Source: Brachionus koreanus (taxonomy: Eukaryota; Rotifera; Eurotatoria; Ploima; Brachionidae). From it: 64,000 nt of DNA. Position 1 is the first letter of the stretch. Each line of letters opens with the position of its first letter. This document shows positions 35,255-45,599 of the stretch, piece after piece. The stretch spans positions 904,140-968,139 of the forward strand of contig PJRA01000343.1 in the NCBI GenBank assembly GCA_016987375.1, read 5' to 3'. The notes beneath the pieces were generated by a model. That model had not been told where the DNA came from. It made no database searches and was given only the letters and a program-made list of their open reading frames with translations. The position numbers and the translations under genes are program-made.

Positions 35255-35903
35255 ATGAATAAAAAGGAGAGCTTAGAATTTTATTCAAGTAAAAATTTTA
35301 TGTCAAATTATAAAATTAATCGAAATGGTACAAATCAACAAACTGGCGGTACACAACTAAGTGTTAAAAGAATGTCTAAATTTGGCTCAATGAATTCAGT
35401 GCTAAAGCTGGATAAGATGGTAATTTACCTGTTATTGTTGTTAGTGTCACTGCGTTCTTTAGAAGCTAGATATATTAGTTATAAAAGTTTTGAAACCTTT
35501 TGCCGGTAAGTTTTAAGAAATTAATTATTAAATAATTTGACGATAAATTAATTCAAGAAATTTTCCACTTCATATGGCCTGTATGGGTGCTTTTGCCGGC
35601 GGAGGAAAGAGGTCATTCGACATGGATTCAGTTCCAGTTGAGAATTTTCAGTCAAATGATCAAAACAAAAAGAGTCTAATTGAAAGTATTTTGTCAGACA
35701 TTGACACGTATAAGCGAAATAAAGGTCTAAACAAAAAAGATTCAAAATTTTTCAAAATAAAACCATTTGAATATGAATATGAGTCTAGCCTAATAGATCC
35801 AAGCTCAGATGAATATGAGGACAAACTGAGTCTTAAACAAAAAGTTCATCTTTTAAAATTATTGAACAAGCTATCAGAAAAATATGAAAAGGAAAAAAAA
35901 TAA
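35255..35903 (+). CDS. Elevenin-type neuropeptide precursor
   Basis: Two exons, 35255-35505 and 35558-35903, joined in phase 2 across a 52-nt intron (CG|GTAAGT ... CAAG|A). The frame opens at the ATG at 35255, but the signal peptide MVIYLLLLLVSLRSLEA starts at 35417, which is the more likely functional start (144 residues). After cleavage the peptide region reads RYISYKSFETF then CRNFPLHMACMGAFAGGGKR: two cysteines nine apart, an amidation glycine and a dibasic KR site. The spacing C-R-x-F-x-x-H-x-A-C-x-G-x-x-A matches elevenins (CRRFxFHPACRG-type) of molluscs, annelids and arthropods. The rest is an acidic/basic spacer. The intron splits the peptide between the codons of its first cysteine and the Asn. 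A secreted, disulphide-bonded peptide acting on a GPCR is inferred. Confidence 0.68.
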
Positions 35904-36889
35904 TTATTTTTAGATTTTTTAACACTTTTTTTAAATATATCTCTTCTTGAATCATTTTTTTTTAATTTAAAATAAATCTTGATTTAATCTTTGTATTTAA
36001 TTTATAGATTAATTCAAATCATTTAAAACTCTTTACTATAAATTAAATAATGCACAAATTTTTAAAGTTTGAAATTTTTTGCCTGACTAATTTTTAAAAA
36101 TTATTATCCTTTATCGGTTACTCTTGCTAAAAAGATTTTCACAATTGAATTTTTTTTTCTCGTAAAAAAATTCAACTTGGTTTTTTTTTTGAAATTTATC
36201 ATCAGTTTTTCATGTTTTTATTGTTTCAAGTTCATTTTGAAGCTATGATTTTTTAATAAATGACTTTTTAAATTAATGCAGAGCAAGTGCATGAATTTTG
36301 AACGAATTAAAATAAAAAGGATTAATACTAGAAATTAGTTTAAAAACTAAGAAGCTTTTATGAAAATTTTTAAATAAAAATTCAAAACTTAAAAGTTTAT
36401 ATTAACCCAGTTTATACTGATTTAAATTGAAAAATTAAATTTTAATGAAATAATTTATTGTAAATAATTTATTTTCAAGATTTTCAAATAAGATTTCATT
36501 AAGAAGTTTCATATAAATAAAAATGAAAGTTAATTAACAAAAAAAATTTTTTTTAGTTTTTTAATAATAATGAAACATAGAATTTATTTAGACTACTAAT
36601 ATTTTCATATAACAATTTCAGTAAACTCCTGATTAATTTAGTCAAAATAAAATACTAAAAAGACAATTTTTTTATTTAAACTTTGTTATTTTATAATAAA
36701 AAATAAAAAAAATAAAAATTTACTAAAAAGTTTATTCTAGAAAATTTTTATAAATATTTAGAAATTGAGAAAAGTTCGCCTCCTAGTTCGAAATTGAACA
36801 TAATTAGCATTATTTACACAATTAATTCAGAACTGTTTCAAAAACTTGTCTTTAATTTCTCTAAACTTTTTTACTTTATTTTTCTTTCT

Positions 36890-36955
36890 TTTTAACATCG
36901 CCTTAAAGGCGTTCATTGAAATAATATATAAATAAAATAATAAAATAAATAACTG
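36890..36955 (+). repeat. Non-LTR-type 3' tail with CGCC/GGCG hairpin
   Basis: CATCGCCTTAAAGGCGTTCA folds into a short stem and is followed by an ATAAATAAAATAATAAAATAA tail (two short runs). Hairpin plus simple-repeat tail is the usual 3' terminus of CR1/L2-clade elements. No RT coding sequence directly precedes it. Confidence 0.4.
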
Positions 36956-37014
36956 TCAATTATATTTCACACAAATAAATTATTAATGAGACTGAGACAA
37001 TATTGATTTCGTGG

Positions 37015-37480
37015 AAATATTGTAAGATGGATAAGTGACTTTCTTTCTGATCACACACAAAGATATGTTTTGGGGAATATTAATTCTTCAAGGCTCTGTC
37101 CTGGGTCCTCTATTGTTCATTATTTATATCAACTAGATTCTCGAACAAATTGAAAATGAATAAAAGTAATTGCAATCATTAAAAATTCTATATCCAACTT
37201 GAGATTTCAAGACGATTACTAAAATTTTTTAATTAATAATTAATTTGGTCAAAAAATTGGTCAACAGTACTAGACGCAGAAAATTGCAAGGTCTTACAAT
37301 TGGATAAGACCAACTGTAAATTTGATTTTAAATTTGAAAAGCAACTGGATGAGATACAAACATTAGCTTAAGTCTTTTGTGAAAAGGATCTTGGAATATT
37401 TATAAAACTTTATATGAAATGGGATGTTCAAGTTAGACATAATAGTGCAAAAGCGAATAGGATGCTGGGTTTAATCGCGA
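37015..37480 (+). pseudogene. Reverse transcriptase relic, plus strand
   Basis: Readable pieces in changing frames: NIVRWISDFLSDHTQRY (before motif B), a [16 protein letters not shown] block around 37090-37135 with frameshifts, then NCKVLQLDKTNCKFDF, EKDLGIF and VRHNSAKANRMLGLI (the post-catalytic region). The order fits CR1/L2-type RT with the YxDD segment lost, and there are numerous stops. Confidence 0.65.
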
Positions 37481-39299
37481 TAGTTTGGAACAAATTACCA
37501 CTATTTCAGTTATTTTTTTGTCACAACCGTTTGAAAAAAAAGTCTCTTTTTTTCGCTATCTTTTTTCATTAAGTACATAACTGATTATCATTTCTATGAA
37601 ACTTTGGATTTATTTTTGTGGACAGTCATACTTACCTTTGAAAACAAACAATCAATTAAATAGAAAAATAATAATAAATGATTATCCCTATAGACTAAAC
37701 ATTTTTTAGATTAAATTAATTAAATGATTATAATTTAAAATATTTATTTATTTATTTAAAAAATTATTTAGGAAAGTTTTCAGGGCAGTTCCGAATGGCG
37801 GCGTCTTTTCAGCCCTCATAATTCCAATTTTATTATAGAAAATTATTTAATTTATATGTATATATGTACAATTAGTGGGAAATAAATAATTATATTAAAT
37901 TACATTTTCAGGATAGAATCGAAGGGCGTTTTATGTACCTTAGGTTATTAGTGATTGAGCTTTCAATCATAAAATACAGGATCACCCGGGCTATTAATTC
38001 ATGATTTTTCCTGCTGGAGATAAATTTTTAAAAAAGCTTGGTAGCTCTGTCATCAATCAAATCGATTCTTAGCTCTTTGTGGATTGTTATGATACTAGTC
38101 TTCATCGAAAAATATTTGATGATTCTCAGTATACGATTTTGAATCTTTTGTATTTCAGATTTTATCTACTGAGTACTTGATAGAAGAATTACAAAACAGT
38201 AATCGAATCTTGATCTTATGAGTCACATATATAGAATTCTGTTAAAAATTATGAATTGAATAAAAAAATAATTTTCGTTTTTTATTATCATGGTTTAAAA
38301 TTTATTTTATCGCTCTCATATGATTCCATAAATGACATTGCATCCATCAAACAATTATTCAATTAGTCTTTCGAAATCTGTTTCTAATTTTTTTAACCAA
38401 TTTTATAAAATATCGACAATTAAGATTTAACTTCAGTTAAATAAAGCAAGGAAACTGAAAAGAAGGTATTATGGCGTTCAGACTAGTCCCGCGATTTTCC
38501 AAAAACTAATTTTAAAATTAAAGCATTTATTTGATAAAGAAGGTTACTTATTACTTAGAAATAAACCCAAGTAAACTTAGTTTTAAACAGTCTTTAAAGA
38601 AATTTTAGAGGTTTTTTAGAGATTATTGTACTAAAATATTAATTTTTCTATTAAAAATCATTAAAAGGACTATGATAGTAAAGATGAAAATCATGATCAC
38701 CAAAACTACTAAAACTTAAATTTCAAATTATTTTTAATTTTCTACAATTAAGAGATAATTCAATTGTTTAATTCAAATAAGTTATCATGAACAGCATACT
38801 TGAATCAGAACTACTACCTGTTGTTTGTAAGTTTTTATGACCATAGGATGTCATCATTATGATGATAATAAAACCCAATGAATGATGAGTAGAATATAAA
38901 ATTTTTAGACAATGACTTTTCAATTACTTAAAAATTCAAGACGGATGATTTTTGTAAAGCCTGAATTTAATTAATGTTAAATTTGTTCTGTCTTACATTA
39001 AAATTACTAGTTTAACGCCTCAACGGTTCATTAATATTTTTTCAATCTAAATATTAATAAATATTTTGTGATAATACTATTATTTTTTTAAATTATTTTT
39101 TTTAAATGACTTTTAATGCACAGATCATGATCAAAATATGACTTAATGCCAAAAAAACGTAAATACAAAATATATTCAAATCAAGAATTATATCGATTCA
39201 TGCACTTGGTATTCCTTCTAAAATCTAAAATATTTATTAATTAAGAATTGTTTTTTTATTTTCTGAAATTCAAAAATTCACTTTTTTAGCATCTGACAA

Positions 39300-40280
39300 A
39301 TAATAATAATAATAAGCTACTGCAGACTAACTGCGGAGCAAGGCGATAAGTGCCTTGCTATGGTAGCTGTCTGATTTAACATAAACCTTAATAATGATAA
39401 AATATGTTAATAGAAAAAATTAATTATTTTAGTTTCAAATAAATATCCAGTTTGTTTTTAAATTCATTCTTGGATTTTGCGTTAGCAACTTCAACTGGTA
39501 AAATGTTCCACTCGTTTACCACTCGATTTGTCAAGAAGCTATTTCTGTTTTTGTTTCTTGTCAGTTGTTGGGTCAGTCTTCTTGGATGTCCTCGGATTCC
39601 TCCAGCTGGACCATTGGTTGATAGTGCGTGACTTTTAATGTACGGATTCTGTAGATGAATTTCACTTAGACCGTTCATTATTTTAAATGTCTCTATTAAG
39701 TCTCCACGTTTACGTCTTGTGTTTAGTGTCGTTAGTCTCAATCTTGTAAGTCTTTCTTCATATTTTAAATTTTTTAAGCTAAATACTAATTTTGTAGCTC
39801 TTCTTTGTACTTGTTCTAAGATTTTTGAATCTCTTTTAGTATAAGGGCTCCAGGCTGCTGCTGCATATTCAAGATGTGGTCTAACAAACGAAACGTACAA
39901 TTGTTTGAATGTATTTAATGACCAGCATTTGAAGGCCTGCTTTAATTGACCCAGAACTGCGTTGGCTTTATTAGCCGCTTGTGTCGTTTGGAGAGTTCAT
40001 TTCAAATTATCTGTTAGATAAATTCCAAGATCTTTTTCGACTTTTGTTTGGGGGAATGGGTAAGTTGTTCATTGATAATTCGATTTCATTAATAGATTTA
40101 TTTTTGAAGAACATAAATTTGCATTTGTCTTCGTTAAATTTCAACTGCCAATCGTCCGACCATTTAACAATTCGGTCAATATCTGTTTGCAACTGTTCAA
40201 CATCAAGACGGTTTCTAATGATATTAATCAGTTTGGTGTCATCCGCAAACAGTTTGATTAAGCTTGTTGAGACGATAATC
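39300..40280 (-). mobile_element. 5'-truncated CR1/L2-like retrotransposon (best-preserved copy)
   Basis: On the minus strand the RT resumes at about 40278 with SLIKLFADDTKLIN, keeping the catalytic FADD (~40240), then VKWSDDWQLKFNEDKCKFM. A frameshift near 40000 follows, then [45 protein letters not shown] and RNSFLTNRVVNEWNILPVEV, to the TAA at 39424. The 3' UTR (39300-39423) has a GCAAGGC...GCCTTGC stem and ends in five TTA/TAA repeats at 39301-39315, the classic microsatellite tail of this clade. Everything upstream of motif C is missing. It is the youngest-looking copy here but still defective. Confidence 0.88.
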
Positions 40281-40514
40281 AAATGATAATCAAATAACTT
40301 GAAAAATATAAAATTTTTTATTTGAAAGATATCAAATCTATACAAAATTATTTAACAAAATAAAATAAAATAAAATTTTAAACATTAAATAATTTATTAT
40401 ATTAATAATTTGAGAGAAAAAAAAGTTAAGATGATTAGATATTCGGCGACACATACTAAAAACATTACATCTTTTTACACAGGTGTCTCAACAATGAAAC
40501 ACTGTAGAACAATT

Positions 40515-43500
40515 CTAGACTAATTTATATGAATTAAGCAAAACCGACTCAGTCTGGCTGTTTATTTCACAAAGTGAATCAAAGTCTTTAAATGCATATT
40601 TTTCGTTTGTGAAAATATTTTCTGGATTAACCATATAATTACTATCGGCAAACGGTTTGCTTTTTTCCCTTGAAGTAGTTATCGAGGGGGAATTAATAGC
40701 TGAAGAATCGGTCGAACTAATCGGATAATGAATATAATAATCATTTGTCTTTTTCAAGCATCTCTTATTTTTTTTTATTCTTAATTGTGAACTTTTAAGT
40801 GAATTGTCGTAATCACTTTCTTTGTTCAGAGGAAGTGGAAAACGAATACTCGTAATGTTTGATTGATTCATATTGCAGCCATCTAAATTCCTTCTTTTAG
40901 ATGAATACTTAAAAAAATATTATATAGAGATAAAAAAATAAATTTTTGATACAAAATTTTAAATAAACTGATCTAAGACTTAAAAAATTTTGTCATTAAT
41001 TTTTTAATTTTATTTTACCTTTAATTTTTACAGAAAGAAGAAATAAGTGAATCGAGAAAAGAAATAAATAAGAAAATAAGAAAAAAGGGATCGAGTTTTA
41101 TTTATCATGCGTAAAAAATTATTAATGGAAGAGTTTTTTTGAATATTTTTTGGCAATCAAATTTACTACTAAAACAAATTTTTATAGTTTTGATCTTGGA
41201 TCTTGGTGTTGGTCGTATTGATGACCGTACACAAATAAAATCCAAAAATTTTCAATTATAAAAATTGGATAATTAAAATAATTGAAAAAAAGAAAATAAG
41301 TTAAAGTTTATTATGAAAAAAAATTTTTCCCTCACGGCCGTCAAGACGGTCAACACCAAGATTTAGCGGTCCAGTGGTCGTCACTGATGATACTCAACAC
41401 TATTAAAATTACAGAGAAGAGATTTTGGGTGAGATTGTATATGTTCATGGTGAGACTACACAGTGCAGACTTGTAAGTCAAGTATGAAAAAGGATGTTAA
41501 TGTGTTAGAAGAAGTGAGAAGTATGTCGAATGAAATGAGGCTGGAATGAAATTGACAGAGAAATTGAAAGAAAAGGCTGGAAAGAAAAGTATGAGGGGAT
41601 CTGATTATAATTTTCAAACTAGAAATGATATGGCATTTGTGGAAAACGCTATACATGGATTTTTCTCAAACAAAGTAATTACGCATTGAACAAATTTTCA
41701 GATATTTGGTAAAATCTACTTTTGGCTGTTCTTATAACTTTACCTTTAAAAGTCAAAAGCAAACTTAGAATGTTGCACCATGTTGCATTTACAGAACTTG
41801 CTTTTGACTTTTAAAGTTATAAGAAGTTTTTACAAGCTTATATTTTTAAGACTATCTAATTTTTATTTTTGTATCAAAAATGCTACTTTAAGTATAATTT
41901 AATAATACGAACTATGTTTATTAGCAAAAAAACTAAACTAAACTAGATTGTCATGACTGAATCAAGCAGCATTGAATTTGTTTAACTATTGGCAAATAAT
42001 AGTGATAAATTATTGTTGGATGCCGAAGGTTTCTAACAAATAGAGAATAAAAAGAATTGAAAAATAGGGTTTATGAGCAATTTTGCGCTTTTCGTTATTT
42101 TAAGGCTACGGATTGTGGCTTATTTTCAATTAATGATTAGACAATATATATGTTCTATTCAAATTATAAATTTGAAAGATTAATAAATTTACCTATTCAA
42201 ATTGTAAATTGTCAAATTGGGCATGCAATTTGAATAGATAGAGGAAGTAGTCACTTACCAAAATTACCTGGGAAGTTAGTAACGAAGGAGAATTTTATGA
42301 GATAGTTACGGAATATTCTATGTGCTTGTGATTTGGAAATGTATCATGGTCCATTAAATTCTGATTATAATAAATGTTGAAAAATAAAAATTGACTATTT
42401 TTATTTAATTTTTTGTTTAATTGACTTTTTATTAAAATTTGTTTATTATTAATAAAATAATCATTGATTTTATAAATCATTTATAATAAACTTGTGAATT
42501 GTATACATGGCACACTACAATTTGGCAAAATGAAAATATCTTTGACAATTTACCATTTGAATAGGTAAATTTATAAATCTTGCAAATTTATAATTTGGAT
42601 AGAACATATATAATTTGATATTAGTTAAAACAATTAGATATCAAAAAAAATTTATTTACTTTATTTAGATACAATGAAAAAATAAAAGTCTTTTTTACAT
42701 TTTGTTCTGTTCTACTGTACTAAATTTCACAAAACCTTAACTGACAATGTCTCAAATTATTTAACAGATTTTTTTTTACGAACCTTAAATTAAAAGAAAT
42801 GAAACTTTGTTTTTTCAAAAAGAATTGAACTAGCTTGAATCTTTGTTTAATTGGCATATTGAAGTCTATGATCAAAATTTAATGATCATGCTCAATTATG
42901 ATTTTTTATACAAATTTTTAAGAAGTTTTTTAAATGAAAAATTTAATGCAGAGTAATGTTTTCATGAGTAGCAAAATATGCTAAACCTTATCCAACTATT
43001 TTGCATAATTTTGCATTCAGAAATCGTTTGCAGAAATTTGCACACCTAAAAAATTAAGATTAACATTGAATGTATACTTTAAAAATATGCTTCTGCAATA
43101 AATTTTTTACTCAAAATATTTTAAAACCTTTTTTCAATCATATCTTTTGAGCATGATCATTTTAATTTGATCATAAACTTCAATTTGCCGTTTAATTCTA
43201 GAAAATAGCCTAAAATTTGGTAAAATTTATAAAGAAATCTTTAACTTTTACTAATTTGTTCATATCAAAAAAAAATAATTCAAAGGTCTTTGAGAAATTT
43301 TGGTCAAAATAATTTTCCGTTCAGTCCACCTTTTGTCCGCCGCCAAATTGGCCGCTTTATTTTGGTCGCATTTGGATAATAGTGTTGAAAATATGCTTCT
43401 GTTCGAGCTATAATATCGGGCTTGGCCGCCACCCAACACTATTATTTAGCATATAGCCCAGATTTTTCTCATTCTGATTATCATCTTTTTCGCTGAATGA

Positions 43501-45599
43501 CTTATTCTCGTAGAGAAATGCTTTTAACTAACCAAGACCTAATTGAAAAAGAGTGTGATCAATTTTTTGGCTCCAAAAGCCGTGAATGGTGCAAGAGAGA
43601 AATCGATAAATAGATTAATTGATAAATGACTCAACCCAATAATTAATTTAGAAAAAAAAATAGTTACCATTTGATTAGGCAAAATTTTTTTTGTTTTTGA
43701 ATTAGATTCATTTAAATATGGTACGGGTATGTTAGCTCTATCTTGGCTGTATTGAAAAGCCGAATGGGGTCGATGCAGCGAATCTAACAAACATTGAATA
43801 TTTGTTTGAATATTATCAAAGTCAGTATCACTATTTGACTCGGTTTCATTGATTAAATTTTTAATAAAATTAAACTCGTCTTCTTTTTCACTTTTTTCTC
43901 TTTCTTCCAAACTATCAAGCATAAAGTATTTAAAATCAAAGCTTTTCTTGTCCATATTACGATTGTTCACTTGTGACAAAAGTCCAAATTCATTTTTTTT
44001 TCGATGATTTTTAGTAGATTTAAAATAATATGAGTTTAAATTTTGGCCTTTTTTTTCACTATTGTCACTTGATTTGGCCGATGCATCACTACTACTCTCT
44101 ACTTTGATGGACGATGTTGGTATTTTGGTAGTAGTCTTGGTTGTAATGGTCTTGTAAACGGGCAATTCCATGCATGAACACTTGCAACAGCAACAATGAT
44201 ATTTGGTCTGTTCGACAGACTTTTTTAAAGGTATCATTTTCAGTTTGTACTCATTGCTGTGCCGTTTTGAGCTTGTGCAGCCAAAATCATGCACTGGCAA
44301 TTTTTTTAAACTGTGTCTTTTTCGTTCATCATTTAAATAGGAATCTCTTTTTTTCAAAATTTTGCTAGTTCGCTTGGTCTGGTAGACATCTCGACTGCTA
44401 GACGAAGACAAACTTGAACTAGACTCAATTGTTTTTCTAATCGGCTCTAGATTTACATAAGACATTCTTTTGTCTTTTTCTAAATTTCGACTAAATATTT
44501 TTTTGAATATATTATTATCATCTAGTAAATAATCTGCATTTTGTCTCAATTTATTATCGTCCAAACTATCTGATTCCAAATGAGCCATTTTTGTTTTGTG
44601 CTGAAATCGTGAATTTTTGCGGCTAGTGTCTGCTGAAGACAAATCCGACTCATTCATTGAACTTAAATTGTATTTTTTGTTCAAATTTTTTATTAACGTG
44701 AGTGCTGGTAAATTGGACCGATTGGCCTTGTTGCAACTGTTTGTCTCACTAGGGCTCTCAATAACTGGCATAAAATTGTTGTAGCTAAAGCCATTTGTTT
44801 CTTTCAAAGCTGATCGTTTAACAATATCTTCATCTTCTTCTTCTTCGTCTTCGTATTTTATTTTAAACACAGCATTGGACATGGATATTTCTGTATTGAT
44901 ACCAATTTCGTTTGTCTGAACCAATCTGCTTGATTCATTGTACAATACTTCATTTTTAAATGTGCTAATCTCGTTAATGGTTTTGTCTATTTCTGTTTTA
45001 AGCGCGTCCAATTTGTTAAATTTACTCTTTTCGTAGTGAGAGCCCGAAGAAGATGAGGAATTTTTTTCGTCAAATGCCGAAAACAGCCTCAAATCGTGAC
45101 TGCACGAGTAGCTCAATTGGCTAGTCGATGGCTGCACTATTTGACTAGGAGGTGACAACTGGGCCGAAATTGAATTTCTTGCCTGTTTGAAATTTTCCAT
45201 CAATCTTGTCACTCTTTTTCTACTCGGGTCTATGTTGCCCAGGTGAATTAGCGGCAAAAAAAAATGCGACCAGCTCTCATTAGCCTGGGTTATTATCTCT
45301 TTGAGATGTTTGTTTGTATTCGGATCGGGGCTCGACGAACGCTTTTTATCAAATATATGCAGACAATTGTTTTTTGAGAAGGATTTTTTGGCTGATTTGG
45401 TCTTTGGTCGACCGAGCGATTCGGCCCGGAACGGCGGCTCGATCACAATCGAATCGGTGAGCGGCTCTGCGATTCGTTCTGGATTTGCCGCCCGATCGAG
45501 CAAATCAATTGTCAGGCGTTGCTCGTCTTGGGTTATTTTTAGATTTAATTTTGACTTTTTGGAGCTTTCACCCAAGCTGGATATCGAATTGGGTGGCAT
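40515..45599 (-). CDS. Large Ser/Lys-rich protein of unknown function (two exons)
   Basis: Exon 1, 45599-43668 (644 codons), ends ...PNQM|GTAACT. Exon 2, 40907-40515, starts YSSKRRNLDGCN after TTTTTAAG. Both are phase 0, giving 774 residues. Reading past the donor only produces antisense mariner sequence, which supports the splice. The protein is polar, low-complexity and probably disordered, with runs of Ser, an acidic patch (YEDEEEEDEDIV), a possible short coiled coil (KLDALKTEIDKTINEISTF), a striking cysteine cluster (YHCCCCKCSCMEL) and a Thr-rich stretch (KTITTKTTTKIPTSS). No known domain is recognised. Bases 45300-45530 are markedly GC-richer than the surroundings. An intermediate exon inside the 2.76-kb intron cannot be excluded. 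Confidence 0.65.
41197..41366. repeat. Foldback element (GGTGTTGRCCGTCTTG family)
   Basis: GATCTTGGTGTTGGTCGTAT at 41204 and, inverted, ACGGTCAACACCAAGATTTA near 41350 form arms around a ~110-bp AT-rich centre. A related core, GGTGTTGGCCGTCTTG, occurs at 46726-46741, followed ~130 bp later by CAGTGGCCGCCACT. Here the right arm is followed by CAGTGGTCGTCACT, suggesting the same element family at both places. Confidence 0.5.
41733..41826. repeat. Inverted repeat hairpin
   Basis: AAAAGTCAAAAGCAA on the left and TTGCTTTTGACTTTT on the right are exact reverse complements. CTTATAACTTT and AAAGTTATAAG extend the stem outside a small bulge. The loop holds TGCACCATGTTGCA, itself partly palindromic. 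Confidence 0.55.
42145..42613. repeat. Foldback element with ~85-bp inverted arms
   Basis: The left arm (TATATGTTCTATTCAAATTA ... AAATTTACCTATTCAAAT ... GTAAATTGTCAAA) is the reverse complement, with few mismatches, of the right arm (TTTGACAATTTACCATTTGA ATAGGTAAATTTATAAAT ... TGGATAGAACATATATA, quoted in parts). The ~300-bp centre has no coding capacity. It is a MITE-like non-autonomous element. Confidence 0.65.
43003..43190 (+). repeat. Dispersed repeat, copy 2 (uninterrupted)
   Basis: It matches 16598-16651 plus 17043-17150: TTTTGCATTCAGAAATCGTT, then AAGATTAACATTGAATG, then AAAAATATGCTTCTGCAATA and TTGATCATAAACTTCAATTT. The ATTAACATT here is the unoccupied equivalent of the site that carries the foldback insertion in the DBH-like gene. 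Confidence 0.65.
43430..43615 (+). pseudogene. Mariner-type transposase C-terminal relic
   Basis: The plus strand reads LAYSPDFSHSDYHLFR, then after a stop LLTNQDLIEKECDQFFGSKS and REWCKREIDK. This is the C-terminal catalytic part of mariner transposases (HPAYSPDLAPxDYHLF with the last acidic residue, then the FF...W...GI..L region). Only this end survives. It lies in an intron of the opposite-strand gene. Confidence 0.75.

Larger units (their letters stand above)
35904..40514. other. Intergenic transposon graveyard
   Basis: 4.6 kb without a host gene. It contains a hairpin plus TAAA-rich tail at 36890-36955 (CGCCTTAAAGGCG), an RT relic at 37015-37480, a diverged inverted tail motif at 37773-37835, the partial motif GAAAAGAAGGTATTATGGCG at 38457 and the minus-strand RT copy at 39300-40280. 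Confidence 0.65.
40908..43667. other. Intron of the unknown Ser/Lys-rich gene, full of inverted repeats
   Basis: 2.76 kb containing foldback structures at 41197-41366, 41733-41826 and 42145-42613, an uninterrupted copy of a dispersed repeat (43003-43190), a small palindrome (43376-43445) and a mariner transposase relic (43430-43615). No exon is seen. Confidence 0.6.

Noticed and set aside
43539..43667. C-terminal 42 codons of the exon 1 frame of the unknown minus-strand gene
   Set aside because: They follow a good GTAACT donor and are simply the antisense of mariner transposase sequence, so I end the exon at 43668.
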